In this document: piece after piece, positions 1-8,606 of the stretch | How positions within the stretch are numbered: the stretch's first letter is position 1 | How the letters are laid out: each line of letters begins with the position of its first letter | NCBI GenBank assembly: GCA_947631725.1 | Contig: CANRML010000007.1 | Coordinates: 1 to 24,709, forward strand | Direction of reading: 5' to 3' | Source: an uncultured Clostridia bacterium | GTDB lineage: Bacteria > Bacillota > Clostridia > TANB77 > CAG-508 | DNA length: 24,709 nucleotides | The notes under the pieces: generated by a model | Database searches by the model: none | The model's input: only the letters and a program-made list of their open reading frames with translations | Told to the model about the DNA's origin: nothing | Translations under genes and position numbers: made by a program

Positions 1-1214
1 ACTTAGGTGAAGAAAGTTACAAAGCTTTTAAAACTTTTGATATTGGAGATATTATTGGAATAACTGGTTTTGTATTTAAAACAAAAACAGAAGAAATTTC
101 TGTTCATGCAAAAGAAGTAACTTTACTTTCAAAATCATTAAGACCATTACCAGAAAAATTTCACGGATTAAAGGATCCAGATTTACGTTACAGACAAAGA
201 TATACAGATTTAATTGTAAATCCAGAAGTAAAGCAAACTTTTCTATTAAGAAGTAAAATTATTGGAAAAATAAGACAAATTCTTGAAGAAAAAGGATATT
301 TAGAAGTAGAAACCCCTATTTTAAATACAATATCAGGTGGAGCATCAGCGAGACCATTTATTACTCACCATAATACATTAGATTTAGATATGTATCTAAG
401 AATTGCTTTAGAGCTTAATTTAAAAAGATTAATTGTTGGTGGATTTGATAAAGTGTATGAAATAGGAAGAGTATTCCGTAATGAAGGGATGGACATTAGA
501 CATAACCCAGAATTTACTGAATTAGAGCTATATGCTGCATATGAAGACTTCCACGATATGATGGATATTACTGAAGAAATATTCTCAAGAACAGCTAAAG
601 AAGTATTGGGAACAACAAAAATTACTTATCAGGGACAAGAAATAGACCTAACTCCTGGATGGAAAAGAATTACAATGATAGATTCAATTAAGGAAGTAAC
701 AGGAATTGACTTCAATGAAATCGAAACAGATGAAGAAGCATTAAAACTTGCTAAAGAGAGAAACTTAGAAGTTCCAGAAATTAAGCAAACAAGGGGAGAT
801 GTTATAAGCATTTTCTTTGACGAATATGTGGAAAAAACATTGGTACAACCTACATTTATTTATGAATATCCAGTAGAAATTTCACCACTTGCAAAAAAAT
901 GTCCAAATAATAAAAAAATGACAGAAAGATTTGAAGTATTTATAGGTGGACGTGAATATGGAAATGCTTTTTCTGAATTAAATGATCCAATAGACCAATA
1001 TGAAAGATTTAAAAAACAAGTAGAAGCAAAAGAAGCTGGTGATGAAGAAGCTAGTATGATGGATGAGGACTATATTCAAGCCTTAGAAATTGGGTTACCA
1101 CCAACAGGTGGATTGGGAATTGGAATTGATAGACTTATTATGCTTCTTACAGATGAGGCATCAATTCGTGATGTTTTGTTATTCCCAACTATGAAACCAC
1201 TTTCAGGCAATTAA
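1..1214 (+). CDS. lysS: Lysyl-tRNA synthetase, class II (5' end missing)
   Basis: Charges tRNA-Lys with lysine in the cytoplasm. The reading frame is open from base 3 to the TAA at 1212-1214, about 403 codons, so roughly the first 90-100 residues (most of the N-terminal OB-fold) lie off the left edge. Visible are the linker with LRPLPEKFHGLKD, the class II motif 2 region with FRNEGMDIRHNPEFTELE, the insertion LVQPTFIYEYPVEISPLAKK, and motif 3 GLGIGIDRLIMLLT near the end. The C-terminus DVLLFPTMKPLSGN is normal for the family. No frame disruption is seen. Identification is very secure; only the start is unknown. Confidence 0.97.
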   Translation, partial: LGEESYKAFKTFDIGDIIGITGFVFKTKTEEISVHAKEVTLLSKSLRPLPEKFHGLKDPDLRYRQRYTDLIVNPEVKQTFLLRSKIIGKIRQILEEKGYLEVETPILNTISGGASARPFITHHNTLDLDMYLRIALELNLKRLIVGGFDKVYEIGRVFRNEGMDIRHNPEFTELELYAAYEDFHDMMDITEEIFSRTAKEVLGTTKITYQGQEIDLTPGWKRITMIDSIKEVTGIDFNEIETDEEALKLAKERNLEVPEIKQTRGDVISIFFDEYVEKTLVQPTFIYEYPVEISPLAKKCPNNKKMTERFEVFIGGREYGNAFSELNDPIDQYERFKKQVEAKEAGDEEASMMDEDYIQALEIGLPPTGGLGIGIDRLIMLLTDEASIRDVLLFPTMKPLSGN

Positions 1215-1280
1215 TGAAGAACTATTAAATAAGTGCAAAATCAAAAATTAGATGAAAATTTATAATCTAAAGGAGATTTT

Positions 1281-2117
1281 ATGAAGGAAAAATATTTAGA
1301 TAAAATTAAATATGAAAAAATTGGAGAAACAGAAGACTCTAGACAGAGACAATTAAATTGGAATATTGCATTTGGTTTGCAATCAGTAGATAATCTTACA
1401 CCTTCTAAATACATGGTAGACTTGGCAACTGAAAATATAATCGGAAAAAAGAGTTATGAAGTTGTTGAAGAGGAAGTAAAAGAATATTATGAAAATATAG
1501 ACAAAGCCAAAGTAAATAAAAATGAAAAGCAAGCAGATGAAGTATCATTAAGAATAGTAAAAATATTAAATGACAAGGCCTTTACATTTAATTATTTAAC
1601 ATTAAAGCAATATCACAAAAAGCTATTTGAAAATATTGACATAGGAATAGATGAAAAATATATTGGTGAATTTAGAGACTATAACATTACAAAGAAAGAA
1701 CCAATATTAGATGGAGAATCAGTCCAATATGCAGATTACTCTATGATAGAAGAAACTCTAAAATATGATTTTGAAGAGGAAGCAAATCAAAAATATATAG
1801 AAAAAACTGATAAGGAAAAAATAGAAAGAATTTGTACATTTACTGCACATATTTGGCAAGTACATCCTTTTGGAGAAGGAAACACAAGAACAACAGCTTT
1901 ATTTATTCAAAAATATCTAAACAGCAAAGGTTTTGAAGTTAATAATGAACTATTCAAAGATAATTCATTATACTTTAGAAATGCATTAGTTAGAGCAAAT
2001 TATAGCAATATTGCAAAAGGAATTGAGGAAGATAAAAAATATTTAATATTATTTTTTGAAAATTTACTATTTAATAAAAAAAATAAATTAGATAATTCAG
2101 AATTTAAATTATTTTAA
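1281..2117 (+). CDS. Fic-domain protein with N-terminal VbhA-like inhibitory helix
   Basis: 278 residues, start ATG with AAAGGAG upstream. The Fic signature HPFGEGNTR lies at residues 195-203 (catalytic His195, Glu199, Asn201, Arg203), inside the typical context IWQVHPF...LYFRNALVRANY. Fic enzymes usually transfer AMP from ATP to a hydroxyl side chain of a target protein. Residues about 28-60 (NIAFGLQSVDNLTPS onward) resemble the antitoxin helix of VbhA-type inhibitors fused in cis. The inhibitory motif (S/T)xxxE(G/N) is degenerate here: Asp37-Asn38 sit where Glu-Gly would be and no Ser/Thr is at the expected place. A loop with ITKKEPILDGESVQYAD fits the target-binding flap. The kinase-like gene follows 60 bases later. 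Family call is secure; the target is unknown. Confidence 0.9.
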   Translation: MKEKYLDKIKYEKIGETEDSRQRQLNWNIAFGLQSVDNLTPSKYMVDLATENIIGKKSYEVVEEEVKEYYENIDKAKVNKNEKQADEVSLRIVKILNDKAFTFNYLTLKQYHKKLFENIDIGIDEKYIGEFRDYNITKKEPILDGESVQYADYSMIEETLKYDFEEEANQKYIEKTDKEKIERICTFTAHIWQVHPFGEGNTRTTALFIQKYLNSKGFEVNNELFKDNSLYFRNALVRANYSNIAKGIEEDKKYLILFFENLLFNKKNKLDNSEFKLF

Positions 2118-2177
2118 AAATTCTAAACAATTTTATGAAACTGTATGTATCGTGTATTAACAAACGTAGGAGGAAAT

Positions 2178-3293
2178 ATGGAAGAACTAGATATAAGTTC
2201 TGAGAAACTAAAGAAAATGCCACAAATAGGCAGAGGAGCTTGTTCAATAGTATATGAATATAGACCAGATTTAGTAATAAAAGAATTAAATGAAAAAGGA
2301 TTAGAAATGTACGATGAAGAACACTTTTCTAATTTAATTGGAATAGAAAATGATACTTGCATATTTCCAAAAGACAGAGTAAAAATAGATGGAAAATTCC
2401 GAGCATATACAATGGAATATGTAAAAGGAACTAAATTATCTGACACTATAAAACAAATAGAAATACCAAAATTACAATTAGCAATAAAAAAGGCAGAAAG
2501 TGATTTAACAAGGTTAGCATCAGATAAAATTCTAATTAAAGATTTAAATCAAGGAAGTATAATGTGGGACGAGCATAAAGAAAATATCAAAATAATAGAT
2601 ACAGACTTTTTTGAAAAAAATGAAAATATAACTGAACAGCAATGCTATAATGCTAATATCAATGCTTTTTACAATATTTTGGAAATGGAATTAGGATTTT
2701 TAAATGGACAGGGAACACAACTATCAGAATATTTACAAAGCAATGAAGAATTTAGCAAATTATATAAAAAATATATGATATATTCATTAAATGGAAAAAA
2801 TATGTCAATTACTGAATTATTAGACAAAGCAGTAGAAATATTTGAACATGACTATGGAATAAAGGCAAATAATATTGCACAAATAGAGGAAGTACTTAAT
2901 GAAAAAACTAAAGATCATACAACGCAAGAAATACCAACATTTGTACCACCAAGTATTGAACATAATGAAAAAAACGATAAATTGAATATAAAGCAAAAAA
3001 TTTTAGAAATTTTGAAAAAAATACCAGTTATAAATAAATTCATTTCAAAACAGCCGAAACTATTACCAGAAAAAATGTCAACAAATGAAGAAATAGATAC
3101 AGTAGACAGACATAGTCAATTTATAGATAGAATATCTTGTAATGGAAAATATTTTTTAGGACAGCCAGTAAAAACTATTGAAATAGAAAAAGCAAAACAG
3201 AGAAACAAAGAACCATATGCTATGTCAGATAAAAATAAAATAGAAAAAATGAAAAATGAAATGGATGAAAAATCATTAGATAATGATTTATAA
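2178..3293 (+). CDS. Atypical protein-kinase-like protein
   Basis: I place the start at ATG 2178, directly after AGGAGG at 2168-2173; an upstream in-frame ATG at 2145 has no ribosome binding site. The 371-residue product shows a kinase-like N-lobe with glycine loop IGRGACSIVYEY (residues 17-28) and the ATP-binding lysine in LVIKEL (Lys35), a hinge-like MEYVKGTKL, a catalytic loop IKDLNQGSIMW (Asp122; Ser127 where eukaryote-like kinases have Asn) and IIDTDFF (Asp141), with Asp instead of Gly in the DFG position. After about residue 240 comes a linker rich in Lys and Glu without a domain I recognise. It lies behind a Fic gene, so both may modify proteins or act together. Its last 14 codons are duplicated at 15855-15896. 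Substrate and activity unknown. Confidence 0.7.
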   Translation: MEELDISSEKLKKMPQIGRGACSIVYEYRPDLVIKELNEKGLEMYDEEHFSNLIGIENDTCIFPKDRVKIDGKFRAYTMEYVKGTKLSDTIKQIEIPKLQLAIKKAESDLTRLASDKILIKDLNQGSIMWDEHKENIKIIDTDFFEKNENITEQQCYNANINAFYNILEMELGFLNGQGTQLSEYLQSNEEFSKLYKKYMIYSLNGKNMSITELLDKAVEIFEHDYGIKANNIAQIEEVLNEKTKDHTTQEIPTFVPPSIEHNEKNDKLNIKQKILEILKKIPVINKFISKQPKLLPEKMSTNEEIDTVDRHSQFIDRISCNGKYFLGQPVKTIEIEKAKQRNKEPYAMSDKNKIEKMKNEMDEKSLDNDL

Positions 3294-3305
3294 AGTATAA
3301 TAAAA
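3252..3305. repeat. 54-bp perfect direct repeat, left copy
   Basis: Identical base for base to 15855-15908. It covers the last 13 full sense codons plus stop of the kinase-like gene (…MDEKSLDNDL) and 12 bases after it. It contains an 8-bp inverted repeat (3270-3277 with 3282-3289, loop AGAT) and a TATAAT hexamer (3296-3301). Identity stops abruptly on both sides. Confidence 0.97.
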
Positions 3306-3392
3306 ATGTGCTGAACAATATTTGTAAGGTAAAATTTATCAAATCTACATATTTGCTCAATGAAATTACAAGGACACTAAAAAATATTATTT

Positions 3393-3439
3393 TTTAAATG
3401 CAAATATGGTTTTGTTTTAGAACGACATTTGCATTTAAA
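3393..3439. repeat. 13-bp inverted repeat
   Basis: The arms TTTAAATGCAAAT (3393-3405) and ATTTGCATTTAAA (3427-3439) are exact reverse complements separated by 21 bases. No U-run follows, so it is not a standard terminator. It lies just inside the left end of the region bounded by the 54-bp repeats and may be a protein-binding site or an old recombination site. Confidence 0.6.
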
Positions 3440-3754
3440 TATTGATACTTCTTTACGCCAAAGAAAAAATCAGGTAGGTTAACATTGGCATTTTATGAAT
3501 ATATCAGTTTGAATCTATCAATTATTTGTAACGTATAAAGGAATACAAATTGCCGATGTTATGATTGACTTCTTTGTTGGAATAATAATTATATTAAATT
3601 TATTAAAAGTTTATGATAAAGTAAAATTATATATGTGTAACATATAAAATTTGATTTTAAAAAGGAAAAAATGCTAAAAATTATATTGTCTAACAAGTAT
3701 GAAAAATGGCATTTTATTTAAAAATGTAAAATGTATGAAAAAATTAAAAAGGTA

Positions 3755-3783
3755 TTGAAAAAAAATATAAAAAATAGTATAAT
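3755..3783 (+). promoter_or_regulatory. Sigma-A-type promoter of the polysaccharide operon
   Basis: TTGAAA at 3755-3760, a 17-base spacer, and TATAAT at 3778-3783. Transcription would start near 3790, leaving a leader of about 140 bases before the first gene at 3931. The genes downstream run to 15831 with short gaps or overlaps, so this may drive the whole operon. Confidence 0.65.
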
Positions 3784-3930
3784 TGACAATAGGGCTGTAT
3801 GACAATTTTACAATAGTGAATAAGTTGTAAATTTAATAAAACAAATAAAAAGCTAAATCAAAAATTTAAAAAGTTTTTGATATATAATGAAGGAAAATAA
3901 CAATAAATAATAAAGAAAGAAGGAAATGAA

Positions 3931-5059
3931 TTGAATAAAAAAATATATTTATCCTCACCACATATGTCAGAGGAAGGATATGAACAACAGTATGTAAAAG
4001 AAGCATTTGATACAAATTGGGTTGCACCACTTCGGAGAAAATGTAAATAAATTTGAAGAAGAATTAGCACATTATGTAGGAATACAAAATGCAGCAGCTT
4101 TATCAAGCGGAACAGCAGCTATTCATATGGCATTTAAAGCATTAGATTTAAAAAAAGGAGATATTGTATTTTGTTCATCTCTAACTTTTTCTGCAACAGC
4201 CAATCCAATTATATATCAAAATGCAACACCAGTTTTTATTGATAGTGAAAGAGAAAGTTGGAATATGGATCCAAAAGCTTTAGAAAAAGCTTTTGAAAAA
4301 TATCCAAATCCAAAAGCTGTGATTGTTGTTTATTTATATGGAACACCAGCTAAAATAGATGAAATAAAAGAAGTATGTGATAGACATAATGTGCCACTTA
4401 TAGAAGATGCAGCAGAAAGTTTAGGAGCAACATATAAAAATAAGCAAACAGGGACTTTTGGAAAATATGGTATTTATTCCTTTAATGGAAACAAGATTAT
4501 TACTACAAGTGGTGGAGGTATGCTTGTTTCAAAAGACGCAGAAAAAATTGCTAAAGTGAGATTTTGGGCAACTCAAAGTAGAGAAAAAGAAAGACACTAT
4601 GAACATAAGGAAATAGGATACAACTACAGAATGAGCAACATTGTTGCAGGAATTGGTAGAGGACAATTAAAAGTATTAGATAAAAGAATTGAGCAAAAAA
4701 CGAATATATACAATAAGTATAAAGAAGCATTTGAAGATATTAATGAGATAGAGATGCAACCAATGCTAAAAGATAGCAAACCAAATCATTGGTTATCTGT
4801 TATAACCTTAAAAGAAGATTCAAAAGTAAAACCAATTGATATCATGCTAGCTTTGGAAAAAGAAAATATTGAGTCAAGGCCAGTATGGAAACCAATGCAT
4901 ATGCAACCAGTATTTCAACAATATGACTATATTCAAATAGCCGAAAGATCTGTATCAGAAGACTTATTTGAAAGAGGAGTATGCTTACCATCTGATACTA
5001 AAATGACGCAAGAAGAACAAGAAAGAATAATTACTATAATTAAAAATCTTTTTAAGTAA
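3931..5059 (+). CDS. DegT/DnrJ/EryC1 sugar aminotransferase, PglE-like; in-frame CGG with +1 shift
   Basis: PLP-dependent transamination of a 4-keto-6-deoxy nucleotide sugar, probably UDP-linked as in bacillosamine synthesis. Start is TTG 3931 with AAGAAGGA upstream; the product opens NKKIYLSSPHMSEEGYEQQY, close to PglE. At codon 35 the frame reads CTT CGG AGA and would stop at 4048-4050. Reading CGGA (4033-4036) as one step continues perfectly from WVAPL into ENVNKFEEEL, giving 375 residues, a normal length. PglE-type proteins have Gly at the missing position, which GGA would supply. Asp159 in IEDAAES and the Schiff-base Lys188 in SFNGNKIITT are intact. Directly followed by the pglC-like gene, as in bacillosamine clusters. 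The family call is secure and the exact sugar is inferred. Whether the shift is real or a sequence error is discussed in the findings. Confidence 0.88.
4030..4036 (+). other. Putative +1 frameshift site 1 (CTT CGG A)
   Basis: In the frame from TTG 3931, CTT (4030-4032) is followed by CGG (4033-4035). Family similarity continues without loss in the +1 frame from GAA at 4037. No Shine-Dalgarno-like stimulator lies immediately upstream. Confidence 0.75.
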
Positions 5060-5074
5060 AAAAGGAGAAATCCG

Positions 5075-5689
5075 ATGTATGCAAAATATTTCAAACGAAT
5101 TTTAGACATTATACTTAGTTTTATTGCTTTAATAATATTAAGCCCATTAATGTTAATTTTGTACATATTAGTTAGAATAAAACTTGGAAAGCCTGCAATA
5201 TTTAAGCAACAAAGACCAGGTAAGAACGAAAAAATATTTACGTTATATAAATATAGAACTATGACAGACAAAAAAGACGAAAACGGAAAGTTACTTCCAG
5301 ATGAACAAAGACTAACAAAATTTGGTAAAATTTTAAGAAGTACAAGCTTAGATGAACTTCCAGAATTGATTAATATATTAAAAGGAGATATGGCAATAGT
5401 TGGACCGAGACCATTATTGGTACAGTATATAGATTTTTATACAGAAGAAGAAAGACATAGACATGATGTTAGACCAGGTTTAACTGGTTTAGCACAAGTA
5501 TCTGGTCGAAATATTGTAGGATGGAATCAACGACTAAAGCTAGATGTTCAATATGTACATAATTGCACGTTTATAAATGACATAAAAATAATATTAAAAA
5601 CAGTAAAAAAAGTAATAAAAAGAGAAGATATTTTAGTAGGAAAAGAACAAATAAAAGATTTAGATAAAGAAAGGGAATTAATAAAATAG
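5075..5689 (+). CDS. pglC: Undecaprenyl-phosphate phosphosugar transferase (monotopic PGT, PglC-like)
   Basis: Adds a sugar-1-phosphate to undecaprenyl phosphate on the inner membrane face, the priming step of glycan assembly. The 204 residues match small PglC-type enzymes in length and order: FKRILDIILS and a re-entrant membrane helix (about residues 7-35), FKQQRPGKNEKIF, YKYRTMTDKKDENGKLL, the catalytic Asp93-Glu94 pair in STSLDELPEL, KGDMAIVGPRPLL, and VRPGLTGLAQVSGRN. Start ATG has AAAGGAGA upstream. It follows the PglE-like gene by 15 bases and overlaps the next gene by one base. The neighbouring aminotransferase suggests that a 4-amino-6-deoxy-HexNAc sugar is transferred; this is inference. 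Confidence 0.93.
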   Translation: MYAKYFKRILDIILSFIALIILSPLMLILYILVRIKLGKPAIFKQQRPGKNEKIFTLYKYRTMTDKKDENGKLLPDEQRLTKFGKILRSTSLDELPELINILKGDMAIVGPRPLLVQYIDFYTEEERHRHDVRPGLTGLAQVSGRNIVGWNQRLKLDVQYVHNCTFINDIKIILKTVKKVIKREDILVGKEQIKDLDKERELIK

Positions 5690-6411
5690 TGAAAAAAATT
5701 TGTTATATGGGATTTAATGAAGAAATTATATTAGAAATACTAAATAATAATAATTTTGAATTATCTTTTGTAATAACTCAAAATAATAGGCTTTCTAATA
5801 CTATGTTAAAACTTTTAGAAGTTATGAAAATTCCTTGTTATATTGTTGAAAACAAAAATGATTTACTTAAATATGATGAATTATATGATAAAGTGGATTT
5901 TATATTGTCATATTGTTTTGGCATTATTATACCAGATACTATTATTTCTAAATATAAATGCTTTAATATACATCCGGGTGATTTAATAACTAATAGGGGG
6001 CCATATCCATTAGTAAGAAATATTTTAAATGATGATGAAGAAGCAGTTTTAACTTTGCATCAAATTGGAGAAAAAATAGATACAGGAGCAGTAATAGGAG
6101 AATATAGAATTCCAATCGAAAAAAATGATGACAATGTGTCTTTAATAGAAAAATTAAATAACGGAATTGGTAATTTATTAAAAGAATTGAGCAAATATGA
6201 TCAGAAAAAAATCTATCCGATAGTAGAAGACGGTAAATATTATAAAAAGGTAAAAGATGAAGTGTATATAAAAGATAATGATGATTATGTAGAAATGAAC
6301 AAAAAAATAAGAGCACAAAAATCATATGGGGGAGCTTTAGCAAACTATAAAGGCTTTTTAGTTAGAATATCAGAAATAGTACGAGAAGAAAGTAGAGTGA
6401 ATAAAAAATAA
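5689..6411 (+). CDS. Formyltransferase-family protein, probable amino-sugar N-formyltransferase
   Basis: 240 residues starting at GTG 5689, which shares a base with the TAG of the previous gene. The core matches the formyl-transfer domain that uses N10-formyl-tetrahydrofolate: Asn93 and His95 in FNIHPGD, followed by RGPYPLVRNIL, and Asp131 in GEKIDTGAVI, together the Asn-His-Asp catalytic set. It is much shorter than Met-tRNA formyltransferase and lacks that enzyme's C-terminal domain. Placed between the sugar-priming enzyme and the acyltransferase, it most likely formylates the amino group made by the PglE-like enzyme. Its last base overlaps the next start (TAATG). Family call is good; substrate is inferred. 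Confidence 0.78.
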   Translation: MKKICYMGFNEEIILEILNNNNFELSFVITQNNRLSNTMLKLLEVMKIPCYIVENKNDLLKYDELYDKVDFILSYCFGIIIPDTIISKYKCFNIHPGDLITNRGPYPLVRNILNDDEEAVLTLHQIGEKIDTGAVIGEYRIPIEKNDDNVSLIEKLNNGIGNLLKELSKYDQKKIYPIVEDGKYYKKVKDEVYIKDNDDYVEMNKKIRAQKSYGGALANYKGFLVRISEIVREESRVNKK

Positions 6412-7469
6412 TGGAATTTAAAATAATAGACTTTTCAGAAAAAGAAAAATGGAAAAAAATAGTAAAAGATAAAGACATATATTATCAATGGGAATATGTG
6501 GATGCTTTTTTTTATAATGGAGATGGAGAGCCTTTTTTAGCATATGCAAAAGATGGTAATAACTATATATTTAATGTGTATTTTAAAAGAGACATAGCAG
6601 ATTATAAGCAACTTAAAAACGAAATTTCTAAAAATACATTTTTTGATATTTCAACACCTTATGGATATGGAGGTGTAGATATAATAGGAGAACAAGACAA
6701 CAAATTATTAGAATATTTCTTTGATAAATTTGAAAATTATTGTAAGGAAAACAATATAATATCAGAATTCTTGAGATTAAATCCATTGAGCGATAATTAT
6801 AGGTTCTATAAAAATACAGACTATGAGATTGTAAATATTTCAAAAACGGTATATATAAAACTAAAAAGTGAAGAACAAATATGGGCAGATATGGAAAGTA
6901 AGTGTAGAAATAAAATAAGAAAAGCAGAAAAAAATGGCTTAATTGTAAAATCAGGCTTTGATAAAAAGATGTTTGAAGAATTTATCAAAGTATATGTAGA
7001 AACAATGAAAAGAGATAACGCAGATGAGTATTACTTTTTTAATAATGAATTTTATGAAAGTATATATAAAAATCTAAAGAATAATGCTACAATTTATACG
7101 ACATATTTAAATGATATGGCTGTTAATTCAATATTAGTAATGTATTGTGGTGAAAATGCTCACTACCATTTAAGTGGTACGATATCTGACTATATGAGAT
7201 TAGGAGCCAACAATTTAACTTTATATAAAATTGCCTTAGATATGCAAAAAAAAGGATATAAGAAATTTCATTTAGGTGGAGGATATGGTGGAGACCAAAG
7301 CCCATTATTAACATTTAAAAAAGCTTTTAATAAAGATGGATTATTGGATTTTTATGTTGGCAAAAAAATATTTGATAAAGAAAAATATGAAACGCTAGTA
7401 GATATAAGGATGAAAGAAAAAGATTTTGATGTAAATTCAAACTTTTTTCCTTTGTATAGAAAAAACTAG
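6411..7469 (+). CDS. FemAB/GNAT-type acyl- or aminoacyltransferase of a polysaccharide cluster
   Basis: 352 residues, start ATG overlapping the stop of the formyltransferase. The protein has two GNAT-like halves: an N-terminal part with TPYGYGGVDI (about residues 83-92) and a C-terminal part with MESKCRNKIRKAEKNGL, typical of the FemAB-like/Acetyltransf_6 group, then YYHLSGT-type HYHLSGTISDYMRLGANNL and LGGGYGG. Relatives attach acyl or amino acid groups to cell wall or capsule sugars. No signal peptide or membrane helix is seen, so it acts in the cytoplasm, probably on the lipid-linked sugar. Substrate unknown. Confidence 0.75.
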   Translation: MEFKIIDFSEKEKWKKIVKDKDIYYQWEYVDAFFYNGDGEPFLAYAKDGNNYIFNVYFKRDIADYKQLKNEISKNTFFDISTPYGYGGVDIIGEQDNKLLEYFFDKFENYCKENNIISEFLRLNPLSDNYRFYKNTDYEIVNISKTVYIKLKSEEQIWADMESKCRNKIRKAEKNGLIVKSGFDKKMFEEFIKVYVETMKRDNADEYYFFNNEFYESIYKNLKNNATIYTTYLNDMAVNSILVMYCGENAHYHLSGTISDYMRLGANNLTLYKIALDMQKKGYKKFHLGGGYGGDQSPLLTFKKAFNKDGLLDFYVGKKIFDKEKYETLVDIRMKEKDFDVNSNFFPLYRKN

Positions 7470-7484
7470 TCGGAGGATGATTAA

Positions 7485-8606
7485 ATGAAGATAGCTATAG
7501 TAGCTTGCTTTTTTGTAGATCATAGACTTGAGTATATAATACAAGCTATGAAGGAAGAAGGACATGATGTACAAGTATTAACATCTAACTTTAGTCATAT
7601 TACCAAAAAGAAAGTAGAAGAGAAAAATAAAGAATATATATATATTGATGTTAAAGAATATAAAAAGAATATGTCATTTCAAAGAATATATTCACATTAT
7701 GAATTCGCTAAAAAAATATACAATGAATTAAAAAAAATAAAACCAGATTTGATATATGCAACATTACCACCTAATTTTTTAGCAAAGTATATTATAAAAT
7801 ATAAAAAGGAAAAACAAAATATAAAGGTGATTTTTGATATCATAGATATGTGGCCAGAAACATTACCTATGGGAAAAGTAAAAAAAATGTTAGCATTACC
7901 TTTAAAAATTTGGTCAAACCTTAGGGACAAAAATTTAAAAAAAGCTAATTATGTTGTTACAGAATGTGATTTATATCAAAATAGATTAAAGAACAAACTA
8001 CCCCAAAATACTAAAACAATACATTTAGTAGGAAAATATATTGGATATGAAAATGATATAGATAATGAAATTATACAACTTTCTTACTTAGGTTCAATTA
8101 ATAACATAATAGATATTGATTTAATTATAAATATGCTTAAAGAGTTAAAGCAATATAAAAATTTAAAGCTACATATTATAGGAGATGGAGAGAAAAGAGA
8201 GCAATTTATACAGAGATTAGAACAAAATGAAATACCATATAAATACTATGGAAAGGTTTTTGATGATGAAATCAAGGCAAAAATATTTAATAAGTGCCAA
8301 TTTGGAATAAATGTAATGAAAACTTCAACATGTGTTGGATTATCTGTAAAATCTATAGATTATTTTAAATTTGGATTGCCTATTATAAACAATATAAAAG
8401 AAGATACAACCAAAATTGTAGAAAAATATAATGTTGGATTTAATGTAAATGAAAATAACTTACAAGAAATAACAAAAGAAATTTCTGAAATGAAAAATGA
8501 AGATTTTATGCAATTAAAGAAAAATGTTTGCAATATGTATAAAAAAGAGTTTGAAATTGATATTTTAAAAAATAAAATAACAGATATAATGGAGGAATTA
8601 AAATGA
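7485..8606 (+). CDS. Glycosyltransferase, GT4-like (GT-B fold)
   Basis: 373 residues with CGGAGG 7 bases upstream of ATG. The N-terminal Rossmann half has MKIAIVACFFVDHRLEYI and LIYATLPPNFLAKYI; the nucleotide-sugar half begins near residue 200 with LSYLGSINNIIDIDLII, then LHIIGDGEKREQF, YYGKVFDDEIKA and FGINVMKTS...SVKSIDYFKFGLPII. The usual EX7E motif is not clear. It overlaps the acetyltransferase gene by four bases (ATGA), so the two are translationally coupled. Donor and acceptor sugars are unknown. Confidence 0.82.
   Translation: MKIAIVACFFVDHRLEYIIQAMKEEGHDVQVLTSNFSHITKKKVEEKNKEYIYIDVKEYKKNMSFQRIYSHYEFAKKIYNELKKIKPDLIYATLPPNFLAKYIIKYKKEKQNIKVIFDIIDMWPETLPMGKVKKMLALPLKIWSNLRDKNLKKANYVVTECDLYQNRLKNKLPQNTKTIHLVGKYIGYENDIDNEIIQLSYLGSINNIIDIDLIINMLKELKQYKNLKLHIIGDGEKREQFIQRLEQNEIPYKYYGKVFDDEIKAKIFNKCQFGINVMKTSTCVGLSVKSIDYFKFGLPIINNIKEDTTKIVEKYNVGFNVNENNLQEITKEISEMKNEDFMQLKKNVCNMYKKEFEIDILKNKITDIMEELK

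Larger units (their letters stand above)
3294..3930. other. Long untranslated stretch before the polysaccharide operon
   Basis: About 640 bases without a supported gene. It holds the end of the 54-bp repeat, a 13-bp inverted repeat at 3393-3405 / 3427-3439 with a 21-base loop, and the operon promoter at 3755-3783. A 29-codon ATG reading frame at 3561-3650 encodes a hydrophobic peptide; the same frame is open back to 3513 (GIQIADVMIDFFVG), which could be debris of an older gene, but I cannot support a function. No T-run terminator follows the kinase gene. Confidence 0.6.

Noticed and set aside
3513..3650. Hydrophobic open frame in the long gap (GIQIADVMIDFFVG), perhaps a gene remnant or small peptide
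   Set aside because: Too short, no ribosome binding site in front of ATG 3561, and the similarity to any family is only an impression.
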